A stretch of DNA of 64,000 nt, from the NCBI RefSeq assembly GCF_014635705.1, contig NZ_BMDI01000001.1, positions 1,814,008 to 1,878,007 of the forward strand, given 5' to 3'. The translations under genes and the position numbers were made by a program. Positions 52,837 to 62,627 of the stretch are shown in pieces. Under the pieces are notes generated by a model. That model was not told the origin of the DNA. It searched no databases and saw nothing but the letters and a program-made list of their open reading frames with translations. This stretch comes from Oxalicibacterium faecigallinarum. GTDB lineage: Bacteria > Pseudomonadota > Gammaproteobacteria > Burkholderiales > Burkholderiaceae_D. Position 1 is the first letter of the stretch. Every line of letters starts with the position of its first letter.

Positions 52837-54696
52837 GTGATGAGCAGGTTGACTCGCAGTATGTCCCGACTTGGTATCGGTACCCGACTTTCCGCAATTG
52901 TTTTCGTTTCGATTGCTCTCCTTCTTGGCATCTTTGTTTGCGTCAGCGGTAAAACAACCGCTGATCTGCTTGTGCAACGCACTGCGGATGACATGACTGG
53001 CAAGGCACGCCTTGTTGCCGACATGTCGACAGATCAAACTCAGACGCGCCAGAGGCTGCTCACGCTCAAACCCGGCACCTTTTACCTGATCGATCTCGCC
53101 ACCGGATCGGCAGATGGCAGCCAGCGCGCGCTGGCCGAACAAACCACGGATGGTCGGCCGCTCGTCAAAGCCATGCAAGATCAAAAGGAAGGCAGCCTGC
53201 GCTATCGCGCACAAGACGGGCGTAATCATCTTGTCGCTTTCATCACTGTGTCAGATCGCAACTGGCTGATCGTCGGCGACATGCCGATTGATGCGATTAC
53301 CCAGGATGCCACACGTGTACGCGACATCGCCATACTCGCCGCCATCGTCGCCGTGTTGCTGATCAGTGGGGTGCTTTATATCGTCATTCGCAAAACCGTT
53401 GCACAGCCACTGGGGCAGGCTACCGAGCTTGCGCATCAGCTGGCAAGCGGCGACCTGACCACCCGCGTCGACCATCATCGTCATGATGAGATCGGTCAGT
53501 TGCTCAGTGCCATCAACAGCATCGGTCAGAGTCTGGCCAACGTGGTCTGGCATATCCGCCAGGGAACCGAACGTCTCGCCGTATCGACCAGTGAAATCGC
53601 TGCCGGCAATCTCGACCTGTCATCGCGTACTGAACAGCAGGCTGGCTCGCTGGAAGAAACCGCTTCAGCGATGGAGCAGATGACTTCCACCGTCAAAGGC
53701 AATGCCGGTAACGCAAACGAGGCCAATCAGCTGGCCCGCACCGCATCGGAAATTGCCGTCAAAGGTGGCCATGTCGTAGGCGACGTTGTGCACACCATGG
53801 AGTCGATCAATACCTCATCCAAGCGCATTGTGGACATCATCAGCGTGATCGATGGCATTGCGTTTCAGACCAACATCCTTGCATTGAATGCCGCAGTCGA
53901 AGCTGCGCGTGCGGGTGAACAGGGACGAGGTTTTGCCGTGGTCGCCGGCGAGGTCCGCAGTCTGGCGCAACGCAGCTCTGCCGCTGCCAGAGAGATCAAG
54001 CAACTGATCGAAGACTCGGTCCATCAGGTGCAAGGCGGTAGCAAGCTCGTCGCCCAAGCCGGTGCCACCATGAAAGAAGTCGTCGCCAGCATCCAGCGTG
54101 TTGACGCCATCATGAACGAGATCAGCACAGCCAGCCGTGAACAGAGTATCGGCATTGAACAGGTCAATGAAGCGATCGCGCAGATGGATCAAGTCACGCA
54201 GCAAAATGCCGCACTGGTAGAGCAGGCCGCTGCGGCCGCCGACTCGCTACAGAATCAGACGACCGAACTGACCAATGTCGTCAGCGTCTTCAAGATCAAA
54301 ACCAGCAGCCACGGTACCACCGACGAAGCCGTCGACATGGTCGAGAAAGCCATCGACGCAATGCAGGATCAGGGTGTGGACAAGGCCTTTGCCGACATCA
54401 GCAACAAACTTGGCCCGTTCTGCGACCGCGATCTGTATGTGGTCGTGTATGACATGCACGGCAAGAATCTGGCGCACGGTGCCAATGCCGCATTGATCGG
54501 CAAGGACCTGATCGATGCCAAGGATGGTGCCGGCAATCTGTACGTGCGCGAGCGTATCGCCATCATCCAGAACCGCAGCAAGGGCTGGCAGGACTATATG
54601 TTCCTCAATCCGATCAGCAAGCAGGTCGAAGCCAAATCCATGTATCTGGCACGTTACAAGGACATGATCGTCGGCTGCGGCGTTTACAAAAGCTGA
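52837..54696 (+). CDS. Chemoreceptor with N-terminal and C-terminal Cache-like sensors
   Basis: A 619-residue methyl-accepting protein. Transmembrane helix 1 (about 17-37), a short periplasmic Cache-like sensor (to about 155), helix 2 (about 160-182), HAMP, then the signalling coiled coil with [20 protein letters not shown]. After it, from about residue 500, comes a further domain: AVDMVEKAIDAMQDQG, DRDLYVVVYDMHGKNLAHG, LIGKDLIDAKDGAGN and a closing IVGCGVYKS. That is the pattern of a single Cache (sCache_2) domain, placed in the cytoplasm. It has no xWxxF tether. The start is GTG 52837 or ATG 52840. Confidence 0.9.
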   Translation: MMSRLTRSMSRLGIGTRLSAIVFVSIALLLGIFVCVSGKTTADLLVQRTADDMTGKARLVADMSTDQTQTRQRLLTLKPGTFYLIDLATGSADGSQRALAEQTTDGRPLVKAMQDQKEGSLRYRAQDGRNHLVAFITVSDRNWLIVGDMPIDAITQDATRVRDIAILAAIVAVLLISGVLYIVIRKTVAQPLGQATELAHQLASGDLTTRVDHHRHDEIGQLLSAINSIGQSLANVVWHIRQGTERLAVSTSEIAAGNLDLSSRTEQQAGSLEETASAMEQMTSTVKGNAGNANEANQLARTASEIAVKGGHVVGDVVHTMESINTSSKRIVDIISVIDGIAFQTNILALNAAVEAARAGEQGRGFAVVAGEVRSLAQRSSAAAREIKQLIEDSVHQVQGGSKLVAQAGATMKEVVASIQRVDAIMNEISTASREQSIGIEQVNEAIAQMDQVTQQNAALVEQAAAAADSLQNQTTELTNVVSVFKIKTSSHGTTDEAVDMVEKAIDAMQDQGVDKAFADISNKLGPFCDRDLYVVVYDMHGKNLAHGANAALIGKDLIDAKDGAGNLYVRERIAIIQNRSKGWQDYMFLNPISKQVEAKSMYLARYKDMIVGCGVYKS

Positions 54697-54801
54697 ACGG
54701 CCTGCCCGACAAGCAGCACACTCGTCTGTCGGGCAGCGCACAAACAAACCGTCTGCGTCGTGCTAAGCTGAAGTCTCACCAAGTCCAAGAAGGAGGCGAT
54801 C

Positions 54802-55026
54802 ATGGCGACGACCAAACTGAGCACACAGGAGTTTCTGGATGAACTCAATCGCAACCTGAAGGAGCATCCAGGCTATGAAGAATGGATGCAATTCGTGCCG
54901 CCGCCTGAAGGCGTGACACCCGATACGGTAGAAGGGTTTGAACGCGCCGGTCCCGAACCGCGTCATTCGCTATACGATCTGGTTGCACTCAAGGTTGGTG
55001 AAGCGTTCGAGATTTTCCCAAAGTAG
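54802..55026 (+). CDS. Small soluble protein of unknown function
   Basis: A 74-residue acidic protein (MATTKLSTQEFLDELNRNLK) with two predicted helices around a Pro-rich link (FVPPPEGVTPDTVEGFE). AGGAGGCGATC before ATG 54802 and a terminator 14 bases after the stop support it. The family is not recognised. Confidence 0.7.
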   Translation: MATTKLSTQEFLDELNRNLKEHPGYEEWMQFVPPPEGVTPDTVEGFERAGPEPRHSLYDLVALKVGEAFEIFPK

Positions 55027-55039
55027 ATTCCATCCAATG

Positions 55040-55076
55040 AAAAAGTCCGCCGGTTTAATCGCCGGCGGGCTTTTTC
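55040..55076. terminator. Bidirectional terminator
   Basis: AAAAAGTCCGCCGG / CCGGCGGGCTTTTT around a short loop, one G:T-type mismatch. It lies between the small protein gene and the convergent kinase gene. Confidence 0.88.
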
Positions 55077-55095
55077 ATTGGTCGATGGCACGAGG

Positions 55096-56493
55096 TCAGG
55101 CGTTACTTCTGTTTGTACGCGGCAAGGTCAGCGTCACTTCCAGACCGCCGGCTTCACGGTTGCGCAAGGTCAGCCTGCCGCGATGTGCCTGCGCTACGGT
55201 ACGGGCAATACTCAAGCCCAAACCAAAGCCCCCGGTATGCGTATTGCGTGACCCTTCGACCCGCATGAAAGGTTCCATTACCTGTTCCAGCAGTTCGGGT
55301 GGAATACCTGGTCCCTGATCGCTGATGATGATCTGTAACTGGGCCGGGGTATCGACAACCTCGATATGTGCGGTCTGCCCGTATCGAATGGCATTCTCCA
55401 GAAGATTCTGCACGCAACGTCGCAAGCTGCGCGCGTAGGCGGGTAACGGTTGCGCCTTGCCGTGGAGCGTGACCTGCGAGCCGATCTCTTCGGCATCGAT
55501 CTTCAGACTTTCCAGCAGTGCGTTGATATCGACGTTGCGCAGCTGTTCTTCGGTATCGATATTGCGTACGAAATGCAGCGTCGATGTCACCATCGCCTCC
55601 ATCTCTTCCAGATCCTTGCGGAACTTGGCTTGTGCCGCCTCATCCTTGAGCATCTCGGTGCGCAACTTCATCCGCGTAATCGGCGAGCGCAGATCGTGCG
55701 ATACCGCCGCCAGAAAGCGCGTCCGTTCGGCAATCCCGTCGATCAGCTTGCGTTGCATGATGTTGAATGCCTGCGCTGCCTGCTTGACTTCATCCGGGCC
55801 GGTCACATCCAGCGGTGGGCTGTGGATATTCTCACCCAACTGCTCGGCGGCGTTCGCCAGCTTCTTCAGCGGCTTCATCACCAGACGTACGACGATCAAT
55901 GCAATCGCAACGATGGCAATGATGCGCAGCACATAGATGCGCATCAGATAATCGTAGAGTGCGGTCTGCGGCGCCATGCTGAGACCAGCCTGTCCTTCAT
56001 GCGCATTGACTTCCAGCCAGCGATGATCCGGCAGCTCCACCTGCACGACAAAATGTCCTTCCGGAAAATCTTCTCTGAGCAGAGAAAAGAAACTGCTCTC
56101 GCTGCCGTCGCGGTTTTGCAAGTCCGCCTTGAGAATGCGGGTTGGCAGATGTTGTCCGAGCTGCTGCTCCAGCACGTTTTCAAACAGCATCGCTACCGCC
56201 TGATGACGCGTTTCCGTCCGTGTGGATTCAGCCGGTTGGTCGATCTGTTTCAGTGTGAAATGCGGACTGCTGATCTTGGCCAACATGGCAACTTGCTGCT
56301 CCAGCGGCAGCGTTTCCAGCAACCGTATGCGCAGCGCCAGTTCGCTGGCCACCAGTCGTGTCGGCACTTCCATCGCTTTGCCGTAGCGCATATCGAACCA
56401 GATGGTGCCGGTCATCAGCTGTGCCGACAACATGCCGATCACCATGATGATGACCAGCCGGCCCGTCAGCGATCGCGGCCAAAACCACTTCAT
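55096..56493 (-). CDS. Sensor histidine kinase (EnvZ-like)
   Basis: A 465-residue kinase. One helix near residues 10-30, a periplasmic sensor (about 31-180), a second helix (about 182-204), HAMP (to 256), phospho-acceptor His in AVSHDLRSPITRMKL, and the ATPase motifs NLLENAIRYG, DQGPGIPPEL and GGFGLGLSI. It is coupled to the response regulator gene by ATGA. The signal is unknown. Confidence 0.94.
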   Translation of the reverse strand: MKWFWPRSLTGRLVIIMVIGMLSAQLMTGTIWFDMRYGKAMEVPTRLVASELALRIRLLETLPLEQQVAMLAKISSPHFTLKQIDQPAESTRTETRHQAVAMLFENVLEQQLGQHLPTRILKADLQNRDGSESSFFSLLREDFPEGHFVVQVELPDHRWLEVNAHEGQAGLSMAPQTALYDYLMRIYVLRIIAIVAIALIVVRLVMKPLKKLANAAEQLGENIHSPPLDVTGPDEVKQAAQAFNIMQRKLIDGIAERTRFLAAVSHDLRSPITRMKLRTEMLKDEAAQAKFRKDLEEMEAMVTSTLHFVRNIDTEEQLRNVDINALLESLKIDAEEIGSQVTLHGKAQPLPAYARSLRRCVQNLLENAIRYGQTAHIEVVDTPAQLQIIISDQGPGIPPELLEQVMEPFMRVEGSRNTHTGGFGLGLSIARTVAQAHRGRLTLRNREAGGLEVTLTLPRTNRSNA

Positions 56494-57239
56494 TCTTCGA
56501 CGACGACGTCCGCTGTGAGCATGTACCCGGTGTTACGCACGGTACGAATCAGGGTAGGGTGACGCGGATCAGGTTCCAGATGCTGGCGTAAACGGCTGAT
56601 GCAGACATCGATCGAACGATCAAACGGCAGGCTGTCCTTGCTATACACATTGTTGAGCAGATAGTCGCGCGTCAATGCGCGATTGGCGTGGTCGATCAGG
56701 GTACGCAACACCAGATAATCCGAACTGCCCAGCGTAATCACCGGCTCGTCATCACGCTGCAACTGCCGCGCCTGCGTATCCAGCCGCCATCCGGCAAAGC
56801 GGATGAAGCCCGGTGCATTACGTGCCGCCTGCAAGGGATAGCTGCGTGCACGTTTGAGAATGACCTTGATGCGCGCCACCAGCTCGCGCGGTTCAAATGG
56901 CTTGGGCATGTAATCGTCGGCACCCACTTCCAGTCCGACGATGCGATCCAGTGGTGAACCGCGTGCGGTCAGCATGATGACCGGAATATCGCTGTGCGTA
57001 CGCAGTTCACGGCACAATGCGACGCCGTCTTCGCCCGGCATCATCAGATCCAGCACAATCAGATCGATCTGCACCTTGTCCAGCTGCTCTCGCATGGCCT
57101 TGCCGTCGGCTGCGACCCAGGTGCGATAACCGGCCGACTGCAGATAATCCGAAAGCAGTTGCCGAATTTCCTCATCATCATCAACGATCAGGATGTGGTC
57201 AGATTTATTCATAGTAGTGGAAGAGAAACGGGAGATCAT
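56490..57239 (-). CDS. OmpR-family response regulator
   Basis: A 249-residue regulator. The receiver has ILIVDDDEEI, phospho-acceptor Asp in LIVLDLMMPGEDG and Lys in YMPKPFEPREL; the winged helix is at the C terminus (VLRTLIDHANRALTRDYLL, RSIDVCISRLRQHLE, TVRNTGYML). Three starts are in frame: 57260, 57239 and 57212. GGGAGG lies seven bases before ATG 57239, so that is preferred; the receiver itself would be complete from 57212 also. Confidence 0.92.
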   Translation of the reverse strand: MISRFSSTTMNKSDHILIVDDDEEIRQLLSDYLQSAGYRTWVAADGKAMREQLDKVQIDLIVLDLMMPGEDGVALCRELRTHSDIPVIMLTARGSPLDRIVGLEVGADDYMPKPFEPRELVARIKVILKRARSYPLQAARNAPGFIRFAGWRLDTQARQLQRDDEPVITLGSSDYLVLRTLIDHANRALTRDYLLNNVYSKDSLPFDRSIDVCISRLRQHLEPDPRHPTLIRTVRNTGYMLTADVVVEE

Positions 57240-57516
57240 CGTCAGCCTCCCGCTCGACATGTCTTTTTTTGGTGAAAACGACGTGATGGAGACCGGAAAC
57301 GATGCAAAATTTTTAAGAAATTACGGCCATGCGTGTTGCAATCGACAATGCATTATAGCCAAGCACCTCGATCCTCGTAGCCCGTCAGCCCTTGCCGCAA
57401 AACAGGCCTGCATTTTTTTTCATTTGGTGTAATCTTTAAACATCGCGGCAATGAACGCCGCCTTCCATAAAAAAGCCATCCGCACATATGACGGAAAACA
57501 GGGCAAGGAGGAGACA

Positions 57517-58074
57517 ATGAAAAGTTTGGCCATTCTGGGTCTGGCGCTCTGTCTGACCGCCTGTGGTAGCGGCGATGATCTCGCCATCGGCAGCAAGACG
57601 AATTCCTCACAAATCGCACCGAAAGCCGGTGAGTTCGCGTTCACTCCGAAAGAGTTTGTCGATGCGTTCAACACCGCGGCACGCAATTTCAACAAACCCT
57701 TCCATATCAACACCGTCGAAATCCGGCGCGGCGCGGTACATGATTACTTCCAGCAGGTATTCGACACCGGCGTCTCGATCACGGCCAGCGTCTCCAAAGA
57801 TACAGGTTATATCACCACCATTACGGCACTGGTCCGGCGCGATGGGGGACAGGCAGATCGCGAGATCGTGTTCTCGCTTTCCAAACTGGTCACGGCTGCG
57901 ACCAATCCAAACATGTCGCGCGAGAAGATCGCGGACATGGTGAACGCCATGTTGCAGGAATCCTCGCCAACTGCCGATGCCAAGATGTTTCCGCAGCGCT
58001 TCATGAATCATGTGCGTTACGCACTGCGCAATGACAGCGGCGTCGGCTACTGGTGGATTGCCAACCCGGTCTGA
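57517..58074 (+). CDS. Lipoprotein of unknown function
   Basis: A 185-residue lipoprotein: MKSLAILGLALCLTACGSGD with acylation at Cys18. The mature part is mixed alpha/beta, with FTPKEFVDAFNTAARNF and a strand-rich centre. I do not recognise the family. AAGGAGGAGAC precedes ATG 57517. It lies between the two-component pair on the other strand and the MscS-type gene. Confidence 0.8.
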   Translation: MKSLAILGLALCLTACGSGDDLAIGSKTNSSQIAPKAGEFAFTPKEFVDAFNTAARNFNKPFHINTVEIRRGAVHDYFQQVFDTGVSITASVSKDTGYITTITALVRRDGGQADREIVFSLSKLVTAATNPNMSREKIADMVNAMLQESSPTADAKMFPQRFMNHVRYALRNDSGVGYWWIANPV

Positions 58075-58438
58075 TTTCGCGTTTCTTTCATCCAGGTGCA
58101 AGGGCCTGTGCATCGCTGCGGCATAGGCCAATTTTGCATCGGCTGTTATCATGTCGGCTGGGCAAGGATCTTCTGATCGGTCTGTGACCGCATCATCGCT
58201 GCAAAGCATTCTGTCACGAAGGCGAGAAAGTCTTCTCCCTGACATCGCCGTTGTCACGCCGGACAATCACCACAACAACACGCTGGGTATCACGCAAATG
58301 CGTCTGTTCATGCATTGTCGCCACGGCTTTATCAACACCATTTGCTTGCCCTGTCCGTAGCGCATTGCGCGTTGTCGCGGGCCATACCGATGGCCTGCAC
58401 ACTGTTTCATCAACATCCGATCTGTGGAGGAAGCCGAT
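58075..58438 (+). other. 364-base intergenic region
   Basis: No reading frame with a ribosome site or a family pattern lies here. Frames 58151-58360 (plus) and 58214-58462 (minus) lack support. I see no terminator with a T run. It probably carries the promoter of the channel gene. Confidence 0.5.
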
Positions 58439-60874
58439 TTGGGTTCGATCATTCAACCGCACAACATCACACTATTCATTCCGCGACGACACGCGTCCGA
58501 CACACGCCTTCACCGGATTCAGGCTTTTTTTCTGGTCCTGATACTTGCCATCGGTATTCCCTTTTCCGCGCATGCCCAATCCACTGCGACGGACACAACA
58601 GCCGGCAACACCACTTCATATGCTGCACTGGCCGATCTTCTGGAAACGGAAAGCACGCGCAATCAACTGATTTCCGAACTGCGCACCCTCGCCGATACGC
58701 AAAACAAGAGCGGCAGTACCGAGGCTGCCGGCACCAGCGCACCGCAAGACTCAGTCGTCGGCGCATCCACAACGTCGACGCCGCCTGCCTCACCGGCGTC
58801 CGCAAGTAGCAAGACCAACATCGTCAAATCGGCACCGATCGAACCGGATAGCAATCTTCTGTTTTCCCGCAATATCGCAGACGGCATTCAGCACTTCATT
58901 GCCAGTATCAGCGCCGACGTGTCCGAGGCAATGGCCGCTGTCCGCAGCATGGGTCAGGAGCAGCAAGCCGATGAACCGGGCAATATCGTGCCCGGTGCCT
59001 GGCGTGCCTTACTAGTTAATCTGCTGATGATTGCCGCTGCGACGATCGTTGCCTTCTTCCTGTTTCGCGCACTGGCTGCGCGTATCTATGCGCGCAGCAA
59101 TCGATGGATTACTGCAACGCCAGCCGAGCCTGCCGATGCCACAACCGGTGAATCGGTTCGCTTCGTGGGATCGGCACTGTATCGAAAATCGGTCGCCATC
59201 GTGTTTGCCATGATGGTGGATATTGCCGCCATTCTGCTGGCCGGCGCGGTCGGTTATGGCGTGGCACTGTTTGCTGTCGGCGAGGCCGAGACGATCAATA
59301 CGCTCGAATCCCTGTTCATCAATGCCTTCGTCGCGGTCGAAATCGCCAAGGCCGTCGTGCGCGGCATTTTCTCGCCACGCTTTGATCGTCTGCGTCTGTT
59401 CACCATGCGCGACGAAACGGCAACCTACTGGGGCAACTGGCTGGAACGCGTGATCAGTGTAATGGGCTACGGCATTCTGGTTGCAGTGCCAGTCGTCAAA
59501 ACCGCACTGTCGCCGACGATTGGTCATCTGCTTAACATCGTCATCATGCTGGGTGTGTATGTCTATGCCATCAATACCATCCGCCGCAATCGCAAATCGG
59601 TACGTGACAGCCTGGAGGACTATGCCAAGACGGCGTCGACTTCGTTCTTCTCGACAATGATCCGTGTGCTTGCACGTGTCTGGCATACATTGGCCATCGT
59701 CTATTTCACCGTGCTGCTGATTGTCAGTCAGATTGCACCACACGATGCCTTGCCATTCATGGCAGAAGCGACCTTGCAAACGCTGCTGGCGATTGGCATC
59801 GGTCTGTTGCTATCGACCATCGTGTCATCGATCTTTGCGCGGCGCATTCGCCTGTCGGAAGACTTGCGCACGCGCCTGCCCATGCTGGAGGCACGCATCA
59901 ACTCCTACGTGCCGCCTGCACTCAAGGGCTTCCATCTGATCAACATGATGGTCGTGGTACTGGTTGTACTCGACGCGTGGCGCGCCTTCAATCTGAGTCA
60001 CTGGATTGCATCGGATCGCGGCAGCGCGGTCATCATTGCCACCGTACACGTCGCCATCATTCTGGTGATCGCCGCGCTGATCTGGACCACCATTGCCAGC
60101 ATCATCGAGCATCGCCTGAGTCCGATCAGTCTGCACGCACAGCCGAGCGAACGCGAGAAGACACTGCTTTCATTGTTCCGCAATGCGGCGCTGGTCGTGA
60201 TCGTGACGCTGACGATTCTGGTTGTGCTGTCGCAAATCGGGATTGATATCGCACCGCTGATTGCCGGTGCCGGTGTGGTCGGTCTGGCCATCGGCTTTGG
60301 TGCGCAAAAGCTGGTGCAGGACGTCATCACCGGTGTGTTCATCCAGCTTGAGAATGGCATGAACCAGAATGACGTGGTGGAAGTCGCCGGCATCTTTGGT
60401 ACGGTCGAAAAAATCACGATCCGTTCGGTCGGCATCCGCACGCTCGATGGCGGCTTCCACATGATTCCATTTTCATCGGTGGACAAGGTTTCCAATCACA
60501 CGCGCGACTTTGCTTATCACTATGGCGAGTACGCGATCGCCTATCGTGAAGATGTCGATAACGCCATCCATCATCTGAAAGAAGCCTTCAAGGAACTGAT
60601 GCAGGATGAAGAACTGGCGCCATCGATTCTGGAAGAGATTTCGATTCCCGGCGTGACGTCCCTGCACGAACGCGGCTTCAACATCCGTGTGTTGATCAAG
60701 ACGGCACCCGGCATGCAATGGATGGTGCAGCGTGCATTCAACCGGTTGGTCACACGCCACTTTGCCGCCGCCGGCATCGAGATTCCGTATCCACACACCG
60801 TTCTGGCTTTCAGTCAGGATAAGGATGGCAATACGTCGCCGCTGCCTATCATGCGTAGTCAACCAGCACAGTAA
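58439..60874 (+). CDS. MscS-family mechanosensitive channel (YbiO-like, large)
   Basis: An 811-residue channel. After an N-terminal signal-like segment (FFLVLILAIGIPFSAHAQ) comes a Ser/Thr/Ala-rich periplasmic part (to about 180), then about ten helices. The pore helix and beta domain are GAGVVGLAIGFGAQKLVQDV, FIQLENGMNQNDVVEVAG, IPFSSVDKVSN. Length and order resemble YbiO/YnaI-type proteins. GGAGG (58426-58430) is eight bases before TTG 58439, so a TTG start is preferred to the GTG at 58424. It ends two bases before the HD gene. Confidence 0.9.
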   Translation: MGSIIQPHNITLFIPRRHASDTRLHRIQAFFLVLILAIGIPFSAHAQSTATDTTAGNTTSYAALADLLETESTRNQLISELRTLADTQNKSGSTEAAGTSAPQDSVVGASTTSTPPASPASASSKTNIVKSAPIEPDSNLLFSRNIADGIQHFIASISADVSEAMAAVRSMGQEQQADEPGNIVPGAWRALLVNLLMIAAATIVAFFLFRALAARIYARSNRWITATPAEPADATTGESVRFVGSALYRKSVAIVFAMMVDIAAILLAGAVGYGVALFAVGEAETINTLESLFINAFVAVEIAKAVVRGIFSPRFDRLRLFTMRDETATYWGNWLERVISVMGYGILVAVPVVKTALSPTIGHLLNIVIMLGVYVYAINTIRRNRKSVRDSLEDYAKTASTSFFSTMIRVLARVWHTLAIVYFTVLLIVSQIAPHDALPFMAEATLQTLLAIGIGLLLSTIVSSIFARRIRLSEDLRTRLPMLEARINSYVPPALKGFHLINMMVVVLVVLDAWRAFNLSHWIASDRGSAVIIATVHVAIILVIAALIWTTIASIIEHRLSPISLHAQPSEREKTLLSLFRNAALVVIVTLTILVVLSQIGIDIAPLIAGAGVVGLAIGFGAQKLVQDVITGVFIQLENGMNQNDVVEVAGIFGTVEKITIRSVGIRTLDGGFHMIPFSSVDKVSNHTRDFAYHYGEYAIAYREDVDNAIHHLKEAFKELMQDEELAPSILEEISIPGVTSLHERGFNIRVLIKTAPGMQWMVQRAFNRLVTRHFAAAGIEIPYPHTVLAFSQDKDGNTSPLPIMRSQPAQ

Positions 60875-60876
60875 TC

Positions 60877-61533
60877 ATGCACACATCGACACAATCCGAA
60901 CAAGACTGGCGCCAGGAATTTGTTGCCATCGCTACCGCCGCAGCAGAAGACGACGGTGCGCATGACATCAACCATTTGCATCGCGTGTGGAAGACCGCAC
61001 AACATTTGCTGACCGATTATCCTCGCGCTGATCGGCTGGTCGTACAAGCAGCATGCTATCTGCACGATCTGGTCAATCTGCCCAAGAATCATCCGGATCG
61101 TGCGCAAGCATCACGCCTCGCTGCAGAGAAGGCATGCACTGCGTTACGCGCGGTCGGCTTTTATCCGGACAAGCTGCCGCTGGTTGCGCATGCAATCGAG
61201 GCGCATAGTTTTTCTGCTGCGATCAGCCCTGTCACGATCGAAGCACAGATCGTGCAGGATGCGGATCGCCTTGATGCATTGGGTGCAGTCGGACTGGCAC
61301 GGTTGTTTTATACGGCAGGGCGCATGGGTTCGGCACTGGCGCATCCCGCTGATGTACTGGCACGGGACAGGACGCTGGATGATCGTGCTTATGCGCTCGA
61401 TCACATCAGAGTCAAACTGGCGACCTTGCCGGCAACGATGCAAACCGAAGCAGGGCGACGACTGGGTGAAGAACGTCTGGCCTGGTTGATTGCATTCCGC
61501 CAGACATTCGTAGAGGAATGGGGCGAGGAATAA
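60877..61533 (+). CDS. HD-domain phosphohydrolase (YedJ-like)
   Basis: A 218-residue metal-dependent phosphohydrolase: HDINHLHRVW supplies the first His, CYLHDLVNL the HD pair, and IVQDADRLDALG the last Asp. Members act on nucleotides; the substrate is unknown. ATG 60877 lies two bases after the channel stop, so translation is probably coupled. Confidence 0.9.
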   Translation: MHTSTQSEQDWRQEFVAIATAAAEDDGAHDINHLHRVWKTAQHLLTDYPRADRLVVQAACYLHDLVNLPKNHPDRAQASRLAAEKACTALRAVGFYPDKLPLVAHAIEAHSFSAAISPVTIEAQIVQDADRLDALGAVGLARLFYTAGRMGSALAHPADVLARDRTLDDRAYALDHIRVKLATLPATMQTEAGRRLGEERLAWLIAFRQTFVEEWGEE

Positions 61534-61557
61534 GAGGTGCCTCCTCCATCCCAAAAT

Positions 61558-61592
61558 AAAACGCGTGCCGATGAAGATCAGGCACGCGTTTT
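61558..61592. terminator. Bidirectional terminator
   Basis: AAAACGCGTGCC / GGCACGCGTTTT, 12-bp stem with an 11-base loop and T run, between the convergent HD and mutarotase genes. Confidence 0.93.
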
Positions 61593-61607
61593 TTATTTCC
61601 TATCGAC

Positions 61608-62528
61608 TCAACCGGCAATCGACAGTACCTGACTGCCTATCCAGGTTTCGCCCGGCTGGACGATCACCGGTGCCGATGCACAGGCCGCTTCCACGCACAG
61701 CATGTGCTGCCAGTCGCTATCCGGCATGTCTTTCAGCGTCTGGATCAGTTCCGGCCCCGGATTCCACACCACCGTATCGGTGAAACCGGTTTTGCCGATG
61801 TGTAGCGCAGGCTTGCCTTCCTCGACCAGTTGCAATGATGCCGGCGGCGAGAGATAAACGCGATCGGTTTCCTCTCCAATGCGGAGACTGTCGTCCGGAT
61901 CAATGACATCCACATTGTCGGCCGTCGCATCTTCGTAATGTGTACCTCGCAAGCCGATCAGTTCGGTTTTGGCAATCTCGTCCACCAACAGGTAACTGTG
62001 CAAGGCGCCGGTAAACGTCCAGGCTTCCTCACCGGTATTTGTCACTTGCAAGGCAATCATCAGACGTTGCGGCTCCAGCGTCACTGTCAACTGCACCAGA
62101 AAAGCATACGGCCAAATCGAACGCGTGCGCGCGTCATCACGCAGGGAAAAAACCGCCACGCTACGCTCCGCATCGTGATTGACCAGCGACTCCAGCGTCC
62201 AGGGCAATGCACGTGCAAAACCATGCTTGAGAATCGCGCCTCGCACCGAGAATTGTGGGAAGCAGATCGGTACACCACCACGGATCGCCTGTGCCAGTGT
62301 TGCCGCATCCAGCGCGTCCTCCCGCTTCATGCCTCCTGTTTGAGTGGAAAGATAAAAGCGTTCACGTCCGTCACTGGCGCGCCATGAAATGACCTGTGCA
62401 CCCTGACGCGTTACACGCGCCTCGGCCCGCCCACATACCAGCGTCAGACAGGGCAAACCCAATACGTTGTCAAAAAAAGGATCAGACTGGACCACATCGT
62501 CATGCAGATTAGTGGGTAGTGAACTCAT
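61608..62528 (-). CDS. D-hexose-6-phosphate mutarotase (YeaD-like)
   Basis: A 306-residue galactose-mutarotase-fold protein: ARVTRQGAQVISWRA, GVPICFPQFS, FARALPWTLES, and WNPGPELIQTLKDMPDSDWQ with the closing CVEAACASAPVIVQPGETW. These match the YeaD/aldose-1-epimerase-like group acting on glucose-6-phosphate anomers. ATG 62528 is chosen by the family start; the frame opens at 62597. The ribosome site is weak. Confidence 0.9.
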   Translation of the reverse strand: MSSLPTNLHDDVVQSDPFFDNVLGLPCLTLVCGRAEARVTRQGAQVISWRASDGRERFYLSTQTGGMKREDALDAATLAQAIRGGVPICFPQFSVRGAILKHGFARALPWTLESLVNHDAERSVAVFSLRDDARTRSIWPYAFLVQLTVTLEPQRLMIALQVTNTGEEAWTFTGALHSYLLVDEIAKTELIGLRGTHYEDATADNVDVIDPDDSLRIGEETDRVYLSPPASLQLVEEGKPALHIGKTGFTDTVVWNPGPELIQTLKDMPDSDWQHMLCVEAACASAPVIVQPGETWIGSQVLSIAG

Positions 62529-62627
62529 GTGTCGCTTTCTGAAATAGGTAATTGATCTTGTTTTTACTTCGCGGTTGCGCGCGCAATGTTGCACCAAACG
62601 CGCAAGGTAAGGTGTACATCGCTGACA

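Noticed and set aside
57212-57260. Start of the OmpR-type regulator at 57260 or 57212
   Set aside because: Only ATG 57239 has a strong ribosome site (GGGAGG) at proper spacing.
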